A stretch of DNA of 36,498 nt, taken from NCBI GenBank assembly GCA_024276375.1, contig JAJRXG010000267.1, forward strand, positions 1 to 36,498. Direction: 5' to 3'. The translations under genes were made by a program, and so were the position numbers. This stretch comes from Bacteroidota bacterium (lineage in GTDB: Bacteria; Bacteroidota; Bacteroidia; Chitinophagales; Saprospiraceae). Positions 28,679 through 36,498 of this stretch are shown here, one piece after another; position 1 is the first letter of the stretch; each line of letters opens with the position of its first letter. Under the pieces are notes generated by a model that did not search any database, was not told the DNA's origin, and saw only the letters and a program-made list of their open reading frames with translations.

Positions 28679-31600
28679 CTATTCTGAATGAAATGATAAT
28701 AGCAGATTGTAGATGTTGTTCATCATTGGATGTTTATCATGTTGAACTATCTTCTGCTGATGCTTTGGATGATTTACGTCTTTTATATGTAAGAATGCAT
28801 TTGTAACCCATTCTATAATGGAGGGATTGATTGGTTGGATAGTTGACAATTCATTGAGGAGTTGTTCTGCTGCCACAGAACCTTCATTTTTTAGAATAGC
28901 GATCAATCCAAGGAGGTGCAAGGCAGAAGGTTTATGTAAGGTATTTCTCGAAGACTGAGCAACTTTGGCATAATGATCAGTGGCGTTATTATTTTGTTTC
29001 GTCTGTTCATAAATCAAAGCGAGCAGGAAGTCTGCTTGTCGTTCTTCGGTAAGATATGGCTTTCCTACACCTAAATGCTCCGGCCATTCTTTGGACTTAT
29101 TGAGCACTTCGATAGCTTCTTGCCATCGTTGTACCTGTATCAATTGAATCGCTTGTCCTATATGGGCTTGCTCATATAGTTTTCTTCCTAGAGATGCACC
29201 TTCAAATGGAAGGACTTGGATCTTTTCTAATATGTTAATTGCAAGTGCATATTGTTGAGCCATGACCAATGCTTGCGTATAATCCATGCCGATATCATAT
29301 TTTTTTGGATATTGTTTATATGCCATTTGTGCCCAATGTATCATTTGATTGAGATCATTCTGTTTTTTGTAATAGTCAGTGATCAATCTGAGAGTACGAT
29401 AATTGTCAGGATTTAAACTATGGGCTTTGAGGAGGTCTTGGAGTGGGTCAATACCGTTGATTTGATCTGCCAAATAAGCTCTCGATATATAAAACACATC
29501 GGCGTCCGGTACATTGTCACAGGAATGTAGTAAGTTAAGTGCTTCTTGTTTGCGATTGAGAGACCATAAATTCAATGCTTGGTAGAAATTCAGTTTCCAA
29601 TGATTAAAATTGATTGCCGCCCAATGCAATACTTCTACTGTTTCTCTTCTGTAAGGGAAGACAAAGTGAACAGGTTGCAGACAGACATTTTCGATCGCTG
29701 TAACGTCATTGCTTAAATATGCTTTCCAGAGATCTGTCAATACACTTTGAGGAGCGATTTCGAGTATTTTATGGGCGTCCATATTGAAGCCCATGCTATG
29801 GTAAGCTATAGCAAGTTCCAGATATGATTGAGAGGTCAACTCTGAGCGGTTGCGATCTCTGAACTGTATCAAAAGCTCTTCACTAGGATTGTTAAGGTAT
29901 TGCTCCCAGTGGGCAAAGTGATTCAGCGGATCGATATCAATGATGCTTTTTACTGTTGTATGCCAGTTTTTCTTGTCGCCCAAAATCCTTAGAGCGACTG
30001 ATTTGGCCATTAATGCGTTGATATTAAATCGATTGAAATCCAGAGCACGATTTGCGTATTTGACGGCAGATCGATTATTGTTTAAAAGTAGTTGGATATG
30101 AGCGATCTGGGCATATGCCGAGGATCTGTAAGTCATAGATCTAGCAGCCCATCCAAATGATTCTTTAGAATTGACAAGGTCTCCTTCTGCTTTGTACAAA
30201 ATACCGGCCATATAATTGGCATGTGGATCATAGGTATCAATGCTCAGTGCCTCTTGAACATAGCGTAAGCCTGAGATATAATTGCCTTGGCGGTAATCGA
30301 GATCTGCCAAACCGAGCAGTGTTTTAAGGTTTTGACTATCTAAATGTTTGCTTTTGAGAAAATTGAAGCGTGCAACTTGATATTGTCGACTATTAACGGA
30401 TTCTTTGGCTCTCCGATAGTATTCTGAGGCGGTGACAATACTATCTGTCGTGTATTGCGACTGAAATGGTCGATTGAGTTTTGTTGTGATGTTGTTGTCA
30501 GAATGATACTCAATATTCAATTCGGTTATGATTATGGAATATTGGCTATCCCAATCAGGCAGTTTACATTGTACGGTATAAGTATCTAGAGCATCCAGGT
30601 CAAATCTTTGATCTACAAGTGACTTTTCATGAGAGGTGATTTTTATAGAACCTTGAGAGTGTTGAAAAGGGTTGATACCGATATAAAGACTATCATTCTG
30701 TTGTTGGACATACATCACTGCTTTCTGGGAGACATCTGTAAGGCCACCGATATCTTGAATGGGAAACCATATTTCGCGCCAAGTATCGATGGCATGTGGT
30801 TCAAACTTGGCCTTTGAGATAGGGTTATGATCTGTCCCCGGGGCATACTGTACAAATTGGCGGCCGGCTTGAAATTCGACGTATTGCCCATCGCTATCGG
30901 TCAACAAGTTTTCCCAGATTCCTCCGGCACGTGACAATGCCCATATCCAGAGTTTTTGCCCCGGCATATCGTCGTATTCCGCCCAATGCCCAAACCCATA
31001 TTTTTGATCATTATAATAACCGCCAAAAAAATCATTGTATCGGCCTACGACGTGATAGGATTTGCTGGAGCCAAAACTGTTCTCTTTGTATTTGGATAGA
31101 TCTCTACCTTGATCGTCCTTTGGCCAAGGGAGTGCCTGCCCATTGTGTTTTAGGTAGGCATCACCGGGCGCATAAAATTGAAAATCCGGTGTTGCTTCGG
31201 CTGCTGCAGTCATCCAATTGTAGTATGATTGATCGGTATCATTGGGGTTATACCACAGTGCTTGGGTTTCGAAGTATGCTTTATCGGGAGGAAGGATGAT
31301 CCTGACGCGCCATTGAGTCCGAGAAGGTAAATCTATATTGCCTACTGTACAACTTACACTTCCATCCTCATGCTCCTCTAAAATGTAATCCACCGGAGTT
31401 GCAGTTGAAGGGTGGTGACCTATTATGCCAAAATTGAATTCTATTCCTCCAGATGTCCACGGCCCTCGCATCGAGATATTTCGAAACTTTATGACTTCAT
31501 TTCGATAGATAAATTCTCTACCATTTTTTTTGTTAATAGCTCCCCATATTTTTCCACCGATTTGAGGAAGTATGAATACTTGTATAAACTCATTTTCCAA

Positions 31601-31843
31601 AGTAACTACTTTCCAATCCTGCAATCTACCTTCTTGACTATATCCATCATATTTGAAATAGGGATAAATCAGGGGATTGGACAGAAGAATTGGGTTGGGA
31701 TCGGGATCTGAAAATGGGTAGGTTTTTAAAGTATATTGAGACTCTGAAATATAGCTTGATTGACTATACAGTCGTGGGGTCATATATGTGAGGTCAACTA
31801 TAAGCAAAATAATAAATACAATGTGGCGAGGATAGAAAATCAT
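28679..31843 (-). CDS. Exported DUF5107 and tetratricopeptide-repeat protein
   Basis: 1054 residues from the ATG at 31843 (MIFYPRHIVFIILLIVDLTY), which begins the signal sequence; the frame is open to 31990 but the extra part crosses the operator. The DUF5107 region (about 40-360) has a beta-rich, mutarotase-like character: VTLENEFIQVFILPQIGGKI, RGPWTSGGIEFNFGIIGHHP, YYNWMTAAAEATPDFQFYAP, and FGHWAEYDDMPGQKLWIWAL. From about residue 460 to the end are many TPR units (e.g. AVKYANRALDFNRFNINALM, SLNPDNYRTLRLITDYYKKQ). DUF5107 resembles carbohydrate-active beta-supersandwich folds, so sugar binding or processing in the periplasm is plausible, but no activity is known to me. First gene of an operon with lacI. 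No lipobox was seen. Confidence 0.9.
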   Translation of the reverse strand: MIFYPRHIVFIILLIVDLTYMTPRLYSQSSYISESQYTLKTYPFSDPDPNPILLSNPLIYPYFKYDGYSQEGRLQDWKVVTLENEFIQVFILPQIGGKIWGAINKKNGREFIYRNEVIKFRNISMRGPWTSGGIEFNFGIIGHHPSTATPVDYILEEHEDGSVSCTVGNIDLPSRTQWRVRIILPPDKAYFETQALWYNPNDTDQSYYNWMTAAAEATPDFQFYAPGDAYLKHNGQALPWPKDDQGRDLSKYKENSFGSSKSYHVVGRYNDFFGGYYNDQKYGFGHWAEYDDMPGQKLWIWALSRAGGIWENLLTDSDGQYVEFQAGRQFVQYAPGTDHNPISKAKFEPHAIDTWREIWFPIQDIGGLTDVSQKAVMYVQQQNDSLYIGINPFQHSQGSIKITSHEKSLVDQRFDLDALDTYTVQCKLPDWDSQYSIIITELNIEYHSDNNITTKLNRPFQSQYTTDSIVTASEYYRRAKESVNSRQYQVARFNFLKSKHLDSQNLKTLLGLADLDYRQGNYISGLRYVQEALSIDTYDPHANYMAGILYKAEGDLVNSKESFGWAARSMTYRSSAYAQIAHIQLLLNNNRSAVKYANRALDFNRFNINALMAKSVALRILGDKKNWHTTVKSIIDIDPLNHFAHWEQYLNNPSEELLIQFRDRNRSELTSQSYLELAIAYHSMGFNMDAHKILEIAPQSVLTDLWKAYLSNDVTAIENVCLQPVHFVFPYRRETVEVLHWAAINFNHWKLNFYQALNLWSLNRKQEALNLLHSCDNVPDADVFYISRAYLADQINGIDPLQDLLKAHSLNPDNYRTLRLITDYYKKQNDLNQMIHWAQMAYKQYPKKYDIGMDYTQALVMAQQYALAINILEKIQVLPFEGASLGRKLYEQAHIGQAIQLIQVQRWQEAIEVLNKSKEWPEHLGVGKPYLTEERQADFLLALIYEQTKQNNNATDHYAKVAQSSRNTLHKPSALHLLGLIAILKNEGSVAAEQLLNELSTIQPINPSIIEWVTNAFLHIKDVNHPKHQQKIVQHDKHPMMNNIYNLLLSFHSE

Positions 31844-32225
31844 AAAACAGAGATGTTCAATAGCTTGAATTAAGTGCTTAAAGATAGGTAATATTTTTTT
31901 TTGTGCACGAGCACATAAAAAAGAGGTGTGTATGACATATAGCACAAAATGGGATATTGCTCCAGCGTATCTCCGTACTGATATGTTCAAAAACTCCTCA
32001 TAAGGGGATTCTCTGTCCGTCCCTTGGATTCCTTAAAGAGATGCGCCTACAACTGTTATAGCACCCTGCGGAGGACGGAATCCTTTAGGGTCGGGTTGAG
32101 CGAGGCACCAAAGAAAAAATATACTGAGATTGCCTTGATCTCATAGTAGCGACATACTGTTAGCATATTTCGATAGAAATTGTTGTTCTTAAATCAGATT
32201 GTCGAAATATATCTATTCCATAGAT
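31844..32225. other. Intergenic region upstream of the DUF5107-lacI operon
   Basis: 382 bases without a supported gene. It has the operator-like palindrome (31902-31915), a GC-richer patch with overlapping alternative stems TCCGTCC (32016-32022) with GGACGGA (32073-32079) and GGATTCC (32026-32032) with GGAATCC (32077-32083), and a stem ATATTTCGA/TCGAAATAT at 32165-32210 next to the AhpD-like gene's end, possibly its terminator. Confidence 0.55.
31902..31915. promoter_or_regulatory. LacI-type operator upstream of DUF5107-lacI
   Basis: TGTGCACGAGCACA differs from the perfect palindrome upstream of susC at one base and keeps the central CG. It lies about 58 bases upstream of the chosen DUF5107 start, flanked by T-rich and A-rich runs. 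Confidence 0.6.
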
Positions 32226-32825
32226 TCAATATTGGTGTTTTCCACGTGACCAATTGTTCTTGGACAAATACTTTTTGCCATCCTCTGCTGCGGGTTCTTC
32301 GAGTTGTGTTCCCATACTATCATTCCATCTGTTAAGGTATCCAAATAGAGCGATCACACCCATGATTTCAACAATTTCGCCTTTATCCCAATGCTTACGA
32401 ATGTTTTGAGCGATTGTATCATTGACTGCATTGGGAATGCTAGATGCAGCAATGGCAAGATCAAATGCTGCTCGTTCGGCTTGGGTAAATGCAGGGTAAG
32501 TTTTGTATTCCCAGATGTGGTACATTTTGTCTTCTTCGGAACCGTATCGTTCTGCTGCCCGGATGGCGTGTGCTTCGCAATATCGACAACCTGCGGTCAT
32601 ACTGGACAGATATGCGATCAATCGCTTCAAAGCACTTGTCACACGCCCTTGATTTTCCATAACGGCTTGATTCATCTCCAGAAAGGCTTTGGCGATGCGT
32701 GGACGATGCATCATGGTGAACAAACTATTGGGTGTAAAGCCCAAGGTTTCTTCATAAAAATCAGCCATTTCTGCAGCTGCATCGGAAGTATTGCGATCTA
32801 TAGGATGTACTAAGGGACGTTTCAT
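32226..32825 (-). CDS. Carboxymuconolactone decarboxylase family protein, AhpD-like
   Basis: 199 residues, helical. The AhpD core motif CRYCEAH gives Cys80, Cys83 and His86, the redox-active pair and proton relay of AhpD-type alkylhydroperoxidases. The rest (RPRIAKAFLEMNQAVM, LKRLIAYLSSMTAG) fits the helical bundle of the family. A likely role is peroxide detoxification or another thiol-based reaction; many family members have no proven substrate. It is transcribed alone: 382 bases separate it from the DUF5107 gene and 291 from the next gene. The start is the ATG at 32825. Confidence 0.92.
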   Translation of the reverse strand: MKRPLVHPIDRNTSDAAAEMADFYEETLGFTPNSLFTMMHRPRIAKAFLEMNQAVMENQGRVTSALKRLIAYLSSMTAGCRYCEAHAIRAAERYGSEEDKMYHIWEYKTYPAFTQAERAAFDLAIAASSIPNAVNDTIAQNIRKHWDKGEIVEIMGVIALFGYLNRWNDSMGTQLEEPAAEDGKKYLSKNNWSRGKHQY

Positions 32826-32904
32826 TGGATTGTTTTTAATATACAGTAAAGAAAGTATGTTAAGAATGGCTCTATGATCAAAGATCTGTCACACCAATCT
32901 GCAA

Positions 32905-33101
32905 AGTAATTCATTTTGTGAGTATAGTCGGATTCCGAGTGTGTATAACATATTGCACTTTAATAGCTGGAAAAGCGTGGTGTGGTGAGGGTTGATTCGT
33001 TTTGCTCATCAAGGGAGACTCTTTATGAGGACAGAGGCGTACCGGATCAATATCCTCGTTTTATACAATTTTGTTATACACACGATTCCGAAGTAGTCTC
33101 A
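32905..33101. repeat. Fragments of the MITE-like repeat (C) with an 11-base inverted repeat
   Basis: At 32909-32940 the sequence TAATTCATTTTGTGA, then ATAGTCGGATT and GAGTG, matches the right end of copy B (27434-27470). At 33084-33101, GATTCCGAAGTAGTCTCA resembles the right end of copy A (GATTCCGTAGTGGGCTCA, three differences). Between them lie exact inverted arms GTGTGTATAAC (32939-32949) and GTTATACACAC (33073-33083). The left terminus TGAGCCCACT is not found, so this seems a degraded copy or two. Confidence 0.5.
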
Positions 33102-33116
33102 ATATTTGCAGTCTCC

Positions 33117-36100
33117 TCATTCGATTACAATTACCTCTCCTGTCTTGGTCTGAGTGCTGCCGTCTAGGAGATAGATCACTAGTTGATATACATAGACTCC
33201 ACTGCCGACAAGTGTATTGGAGACACGTCCATCCCAACCCGAAATTTGTTCATTGGGTCTTAAGTTACGCTGATCATACAAGATATTGCCCCATCGATTA
33301 TAGATCTGCATATCGTAGGTGGTGATCTGAGGGTCAGTAGATTGGAGGTAGAGATATCGGTTGCCGGGATTTCCGGAAGGGCGCACTACATTGGATATAT
33401 AATATTGAGATTGTATATCTTGAAGGTCGATGACCACTTCTATGGTTTGAATACAGTCGTTGGAGTCCTTTACAATAGCTCTGTATCTCCCTTCATTGTA
33501 TCGAGGCACCCAAGGGTCTGTACAATCTATACACGATAGAAGCGGTGAAGGATCCCACACGATGCCTTGGATCGGTGCATCTGATACAACGACTATCTGT
33601 AGAGAATCTCCCACTGCTTGTGTCCGATACGAAACACGAGATCCGGGCAAGGAGGGAATCTCTTGTGTATATTGGTAGAGACAACCGATGGGTGAGATCA
33701 AACTCAAATCATATTGATCGACACCGAGATTGGTGAAAGTTAATCCGGTGTCCTGCCACGGAAAATACATATCCCGAAATCCAATGTCATATGATCCCTG
33801 GGGCTCAACATATACACTGATACTACCCTCTTCTTCTGTGGGACAGGTACCCAAAACGTCAAAGCGCACATCGATCATCTCATATTGGATCTGTATGGTT
33901 ACGATACTATCACAACCACCTGGGGTCTGAAGTGTATCGATGCCATCAAGATTGCTGGCATCATAAACGGTATTGCCCACTTGGAGTTGTTCTCCTTGGC
34001 AGAGGACGGTGTCGATCAAGGTATTGATCTGATCTTCAAATCTAAAGTCGATAAGAAGGATACTATCACAACCTGAACCCGTTGTGAATCTCTCTATCCC
34101 GTTAGGGTTGGACGCTGTGTACTCCGTTCCATTGATGACTACTGAGGTGCCGATACACATAGTTGTCGTCAGTGGCACTTCATACGCTGTTGCAAATATC
34201 AATTCAACATACACAATACTATCACAGCCATTGCCACCCGTAAGAGTAGCCATACCGGTTGTGAAATCTTGATGATACGCTATATCATTGATCATCACTG
34301 TGTCACCTTGACAATATTGATCCCGAATAGTATCTGTTTGACGATCGATCACTTGAATGCTAAAATGCAATAAGGTATCGCAGCCATTGACTCCTGAATA
34401 GTCTCTCTCTTCTAACTCAACACCTTCATAGATCAGGATACCACGTATCAGCATGGTGTCATCCTCACAGAGGACAACATTTTCTTGAATGCTGACAGGT
34501 GTACGGACGGTGAGATCAACCATCACAATACTGTCACACATACGCACACCATCAGGAACGAAAGAGACTGCACCGGACAGATTGTTCTGGTTGAAAATAG
34601 CACCATTTATGTTCAGTTCTTCCCATGGACAAATCGTATCACGGATTTGATGCACGATGGTCTCGTTGACGATGACATCGATCAATACATCCTGAAGGCA
34701 GCCATCTGTTGTCGCAATCCGAAAAGTTGCAGATGTACGGCCGGAATGAAACAAAACCCCGTTGATCAGAACCGTATCTCCCGAGCACAATTCAAGTTGT
34801 ACAATAGAGTCCGGCACCATCGATGGTCGATAATCCAAGTTAAAAATTGTATCACATGCATCCGTATCGCTCCCTATCCTCAATGATGTGTCCCCACTAA
34901 TTCTTACGCCACGAAAATCAAATCCCATAACGCAGGGATCAAAAGAAATCCCTACCTCGATGTCCTCCATCAATCGGAGATCTACGCTGACGATCGTATC
35001 ACAACCGGCATTTAGACCCATAGAACTCAATATGACATCCCCTTGCAAGCGATCTTTATGAAATGCTTCTCCTCCCACCCATATCGTATCATCGGCACAG
35101 ATACTTGATACCGGATAAGCGATGGCTATCAACGAATCAAACTGCAAATTAATAATCAGCCGTTGTGGACACCCTAGAGCTGAAATTATTTCGACACTAT
35201 CCCGTGCAAGATTCATGTCATAAATTGCACCAAGCACTTCGATCCGGCCATCAGGGCACAAGATGGGAGAGAATATTGAATCCTGCAATCGCGTCACTTG
35301 ATAATCAATAGAAAACAAAGTATCACAAGCTATACCACCACCGGGCACAAGAATGACAGTATCTCCTCGTATCTGCTGATCTCTGAAGACATTGATATCA
35401 CCTATACAAGGATTGATGATGAGTTGGATATTGATCCTGTCCAATTGCAAATCGACCTCAACAATGCTGTCACATCCACTGGCTGTACTGAACACGACCA
35501 TACCCGATTGTCTCCCGACATAAAAAAGTTGCTCACCAATACTCAAAGTATCTCCCGGACATATCAGTGCATCGAAAACCTCAATGTTTTCATTCACCTG
35601 ATATACAAACAATTCGACGTCAACGGTGGTGTCGCAACCATTTGATCCACCCGGCAGAATGACATTGCCTATTCTATTATTTTCATCAAATGTTATTCCA
35701 CCTATCAGACGCTCTTCACCGGGGCAGATAGAATCAAACACATTGATCAATGTAAGGCTGTCATAGCTCAATTGCAGAAAAAGTACCGTATCACACGCCC
35801 CATTATTTCCCGCAAGGGTGATACTGTCCACAATAGATGCCATGTAAGAAGTCTCAGCGATTGAGAAGACCTCCCCTTGACACAATACCGTATCAATAGA
35901 TCGCCATTGATAGTCGTACAAGACCTTTATGCTATCTGCATAGATCCAATCATTGCAATTCAGTGAGCTATCTATTTTACGAGCTTCGATATACAGTACA
36001 TAGGAGGAACTATAGGAGCTCGGAAGATACAGTACAGAGTCCATCATCCCGGGTTCACTACCGTCATCTACGATGAGATAATTGACTACCGGTCCTGTCA

Positions 36101-36498
36101 TGGTATTCATAAAAAAAGAGTTGCTTGCACTTCCTGACAATGTAGCGACATACATATACTCCATCGTATCCAATAGCAATTGCAAAGGGTAGGAATCCTG
36201 ACGTCTGCATATAAGTATTGAATCCTGTACGATATCAAAAGTGCCTTTGCGTTCGATGGACAGATTGTACCTAGTGATATGTGCAAGACTGGTGTCCTGA
36301 GGCACAAAGAAGATTTCCGTTAGATTTGGTAAGTCACTTGCCACAATAGGTGTATTTATATTCCATATACCTGTGATACCTTCATCTGAGATGTCAGACA
36401 ACCACAATGTATCACCATAACACAAGATCGTATCGATACTGGCAAATGTAGGTGTAACTTTATTGTCACCGCAAGGTGCTACATTGATCATCACCTCA
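33117..36498 (-). CDS. Repeat-rich T9SS cargo protein with gliding-motility-type C-terminal sorting domain (5' partial)
   Basis: At least 1126 residues; the frame is open at the window edge, and the first possible starts (GTG 36494, ATG 36491) are probably internal. After about 200 residues comes a tandem series of about 13 units of roughly 50 residues, each starting near DTxxCxGDTxxING and ending near GGNGCDSIVxVDL, with two cysteines per unit that could form one disulfide each. Next are a SprB-like segment (GSISVYVEPQGSYDIGF), a domain with SCIDCTDP, and finally the C-terminal domain (about 1025-1125: YDMQIYNRWGNILYDQ, GWDG, GVYVYQLVIYLLDG, TGEVIVIE), the type B sorting domain of the type IX system. 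It should be exported and surface-attached or released, as an adhesin. A PorP/SprF family partner is encoded at the other end of the window, but whether they pair is unknown. Confidence 0.93.
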   Translation of the reverse strand, partial: EVMINVAPCGDNKVTPTFASIDTILCYGDTLWLSDISDEGITGIWNINTPIVASDLPNLTEIFFVPQDTSLAHITRYNLSIERKGTFDIVQDSILICRRQDSYPLQLLLDTMEYMYVATLSGSASNSFFMNTMTGPVVNYLIVDDGSEPGMMDSVLYLPSSYSSSYVLYIEARKIDSSLNCNDWIYADSIKVLYDYQWRSIDTVLCQGEVFSIAETSYMASIVDSITLAGNNGACDTVLFLQLSYDSLTLINVFDSICPGEERLIGGITFDENNRIGNVILPGGSNGCDTTVDVELFVYQVNENIEVFDALICPGDTLSIGEQLFYVGRQSGMVVFSTASGCDSIVEVDLQLDRINIQLIINPCIGDINVFRDQQIRGDTVILVPGGGIACDTLFSIDYQVTRLQDSIFSPILCPDGRIEVLGAIYDMNLARDSVEIISALGCPQRLIINLQFDSLIAIAYPVSSICADDTIWVGGEAFHKDRLQGDVILSSMGLNAGCDTIVSVDLRLMEDIEVGISFDPCVMGFDFRGVRISGDTSLRIGSDTDACDTIFNLDYRPSMVPDSIVQLELCSGDTVLINGVLFHSGRTSATFRIATTDGCLQDVLIDVIVNETIVHQIRDTICPWEELNINGAIFNQNNLSGAVSFVPDGVRMCDSIVMVDLTVRTPVSIQENVVLCEDDTMLIRGILIYEGVELEERDYSGVNGCDTLLHFSIQVIDRQTDTIRDQYCQGDTVMINDIAYHQDFTTGMATLTGGNGCDSIVYVELIFATAYEVPLTTTMCIGTSVVINGTEYTASNPNGIERFTTGSGCDSILLIDFRFEDQINTLIDTVLCQGEQLQVGNTVYDASNLDGIDTLQTPGGCDSIVTIQIQYEMIDVRFDVLGTCPTEEEGSISVYVEPQGSYDIGFRDMYFPWQDTGLTFTNLGVDQYDLSLISPIGCLYQYTQEIPSLPGSRVSYRTQAVGDSLQIVVVSDAPIQGIVWDPSPLLSCIDCTDPWVPRYNEGRYRAIVKDSNDCIQTIEVVIDLQDIQSQYYISNVVRPSGNPGNRYLYLQSTDPQITTYDMQIYNRWGNILYDQRNLRPNEQISGWDGRVSNTLVGSGVYVYQLVIYLLDGSTQTKTGEVIVIE
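33855..35894 (-). repeat. About 13 tandem coding repeats of roughly 52 residues
   Basis: Within the partial cargo gene, units repeat with DTVLCQGE, DSICPGEE, DALICPGD, LELCSGDT, RDTICPWE, RDQYCQGD and DTVLCQGE type starts and GCDSI or ACDTI type ends. The units are diverged in DNA, apart from recurring short strings such as CTATCACAACC on the plus strand, so they are old duplications kept by selection on protein fold. A few units (starting NPCIGDINVF and DPCVMGFDF) form a distinct alternate subtype with RG-D-T and ACDTIFxIDY. Confidence 0.75.

Noticed and set aside
31844-31990. An N-terminal extension of the DUF5107 protein
   Set aside because: It precedes the signal sequence and crosses the operator-like palindrome, so it is more likely untranslated.
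33855-35894. Periodic DNA resembling a CRISPR or satellite array
   Set aside because: The repeats are diverged, about 150 bases long and in frame within a long coding sequence; they are protein repeats.

Overview
The window looks like a chromosomal piece of a member of the Bacteroidota, most likely a gliding or surface-attached lineage such as the Saprospiria. The basis is the gene content: a PorP/SprF protein, a PorE-like OmpA protein, two secreted proteins of the gliding-motility/type IX secretion (T9SS) kind, a SusC/SusD pair with an ASPIC/UnbV lipoprotein, and several promoters of the Bacteroidota type (TTG, about 19-20 bases, TAnnTTTG). The lineage below phylum is inference.

Positions 1-5214 (minus strand) form a T9SS-type surface operon: porP/sprF, then a TPR-propeller-OmpA protein of PorE architecture, then a secreted PKD-type protein whose reading frame is cut by an in-frame TAA and continues open to the window edge. 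Positions 5444-7626 (plus) carry a fused NAD(P)HX epimerase/dehydratase overlapping a Sir2 deacylase. Positions 7650-11070 (minus) are a class Ia ribonucleotide reductase operon, nrdB-nrdA. A CorA transporter follows at 11410-12354 (minus), divergent from yidC-gpsA (12795-15735, plus) and a membrane-anchored coiled-coil protein (15861-16877).

Positions 17058-31843 (all minus) are a nutrient-acquisition and catabolic locus: a DUF5107-TPR exported protein translationally close to a LacI-type regulator, a SusC/SusD outer-membrane uptake pair, a large FG-GAP/ASPIC lipoprotein, and an RraA-like protein with an SDR dehydrogenase. No glycoside hydrolase, lyase or sulfatase is visible, so the substrate is probably small or non-polymeric (inference). 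A 14-base palindrome, TGTGCACGTGCACA, lies upstream of susC; a one-mismatch version lies upstream of the DUF5107-lacI operon, and a weaker relative lies just before rraA. I propose these as operators of the LacI protein encoded in the locus, joining separate transcription units into one regulon.

The right end holds an AhpD-like carboxymuconolactone decarboxylase family protein (32226-32825) and a large repeat-rich T9SS type B cargo protein (33117 to the window end, 5' end missing) with about 13 cysteine-paired repeats. Non-coding gaps carry a small family of structured, MITE-like repeats (18667-18724, 27289-27477, fragments near 32905-33101), a 13-base inverted repeat between corA and yidC, and a double palindrome between corA and nrdB. 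I saw no tRNA, rRNA, CRISPR array or transposase gene.
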